Source of the DNA: Thermoproteota archaeon
Lineage (GTDB): Archaea > Thermoproteota > Thermoprotei > Thermoproteales > Thermocladiaceae
Length of the DNA stretch: 43,199 bases
Assembly: GCA_013153275.1 (NCBI GenBank)
Contig: JAADER010000037.1
Coordinates: 1 to 43,199, forward strand
Reading direction: 5' to 3'
Of the stretch, positions 42,631 through 43,199 are shown in pieces. Positions within the stretch are counted from its first letter, which is position 1. Each line of letters starts with the position of its first letter. A model generated the notes under the pieces. The model was not told where the DNA came from. It searched no databases and worked only from the letters and a program-made list of their open reading frames with translations. The position numbers and the translations under genes are program-made.

Positions 42631-43123
42631 CTTCTAACGAGAGATCAATCACTTCTCCAGGCTTATAGTTGGGTTTCAGAACGACGTACCATATCTTTCC
42701 TATTCTCTCTCTTCTTGCACCAAGTTTTGAAAGTTTCTTGCGTACTCTCTCAAGAACATTACTCATAAAGTTGTCCTTATCGTAGAGGATCTCTGCATCA
42801 AATATAGCGTCGATGTATAACGGCCTGAACGTGTTCGCTCTTTCTCTATCTAATATCACTGGAGATATTACAGGCCTAATATAGACACCCCTTCTAGATA
42901 GACATCTCCAGAATAGATCCTCAACTTCGTCAAGCTTCTTATGAAGTTCAAACCTATCTTCAGGTAACTTCTCTAAAACAATTATCACATCAACATCACT
43001 GTCCTGCCTTGCCTCACGTCTAGCATATGAACCATAGAGAACTATAGACACAAGGTTCTCTTCAATCACTTTCAGAAATGCCTCTACGAGACAATCTTTA
43101 ACGATCTCATAAATATCAGACAT
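42623..43123 (-). CDS. MNT-type nucleotidyltransferase
   Basis: 166-aa minimal nucleotidyltransferase. G31-S32-x10-D43-x-D45 (GSYARREARQDSDVD) is the catalytic motif. A third acidic residue probably follows in the C-terminal part (DAIFDAEILYD). Such proteins pair with HEPN proteins in two-gene modules that may act as toxin-antitoxin systems, in which MNT can AMPylate the HEPN partner. The ATG at 43123 lies 20-30 nt after AT-rich TATA-like sequence (43144-43157). MNT is first in the operon. Confidence 0.85.
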   Translation of the reverse strand: MSDIYEIVKDCLVEAFLKVIEENLVSIVLYGSYARREARQDSDVDVIIVLEKLPEDRFELHKKLDEVEDLFWRCLSRRGVYIRPVISPVILDRERANTFRPLYIDAIFDAEILYDKDNFMSNVLERVRKKLSKLGARRERIGKIWYVVLKPNYKPGEVIDLSLEDD

Positions 43124-43199
43124 GGCTTGCTTAAAGGTGGCCTTATAAAATATTTAAAAGTTTCCGAACAATATTGACACATAGACGTAAAAATACGGC

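Noticed and set aside
1-43199. CRISPR arrays, insertion sequences, prophage
   Set aside because: No regularly spaced repeats, transposase frames or phage genes were seen on either strand.

Overview
The window looks like a chromosomal segment of a hyperthermophilic crenarchaeote (Thermoproteota). The evidence is archaeal and eukaryote-type information genes (uS2, uS15, eS1, eL15, topoisomerase VI A and B, the KEOPS subunits Bud32 and Pcc1, a Dim2-like KH protein, TIP49, TiaS), archaeal ether-lipid and mevalonate enzymes, tungsten enzymology, TATA boxes about 25 nt upstream of start codons (leaderless or nearly leaderless mRNAs), AGA/AGG-rich arginine codon use and short GC-rich RNA genes in an AT-richer background. 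I cannot place it more precisely. No insertion sequence, CRISPR array or prophage was seen. No gap between genes exceeds 300 bases.

Layout. Positions 1-4.9 kb form a nickel/hydrogenase locus: a [NiFe]-hydrogenase large subunit (cut by the window edge) faces hypE, nikR and a radical SAM gene that overlaps nikR. A GC-rich structured element and a C/D box sRNA predicted to guide 16S rRNA methylation follow. At 5-7.4 kb there is an operon of uS2, an unknown protein, a siroheme/heme-branch dehydrogenase and a zinc ribbon protein. At 7.6-17.7 kb there is a mixture: a type IV pilin-like protein, TIP49, a winged-helix regulator, malate dehydrogenase, threonine synthase (its zinc ribbon is encoded but has no usable start codon), an ASCH protein with a radical SAM/SPASM enzyme, glutamine synthetase, dCTP deaminase and TiaS. 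At 17.7-20.7 kb lies a tungsten aldehyde:ferredoxin oxidoreductase with its radical SAM maturase, and upstream of it a 24-bp palindrome and a second C/D sRNA. At 21.5-26.2 kb are tRNA-Arg(UCG), a third C/D sRNA, a class II aldolase, geranylgeranyl reductase, a DUF211 protein, an aconitase-X (phosphomevalonate dehydratase large subunit-like) gene and a multi-zinc-ribbon protein. At 26.2-29.7 kb is a type IV pilus motor (ATPase plus two membrane platform proteins). At 29.7-34.5 kb are DppA, the KH protein, eS1, Pcc1, a degenerate RecJ-like protein, uS15 and Bud32. At 34.4-39.9 kb the tungstate transporter wtpABC sits between top6A and top6B. The end holds two orphan proteins, eL15 and a HEPN/MNT pair.

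The strongest new signal is regulatory. A 20-bp palindromic core (18 of 20 bases identical) lies directly upstream of the tungstate transporter and upstream of the tungsten oxidoreductase, about 17 kb apart, suggesting a tungstate-responsive regulon whose regulator is outside the window. The other clear unlisted features are three C/D box sRNAs with nearly identical architecture (7-nt C, 12-13-nt guide, D', 3-nt spacer, C', 12-nt guide, D). Two of them begin inside the stop codon of the preceding protein gene.
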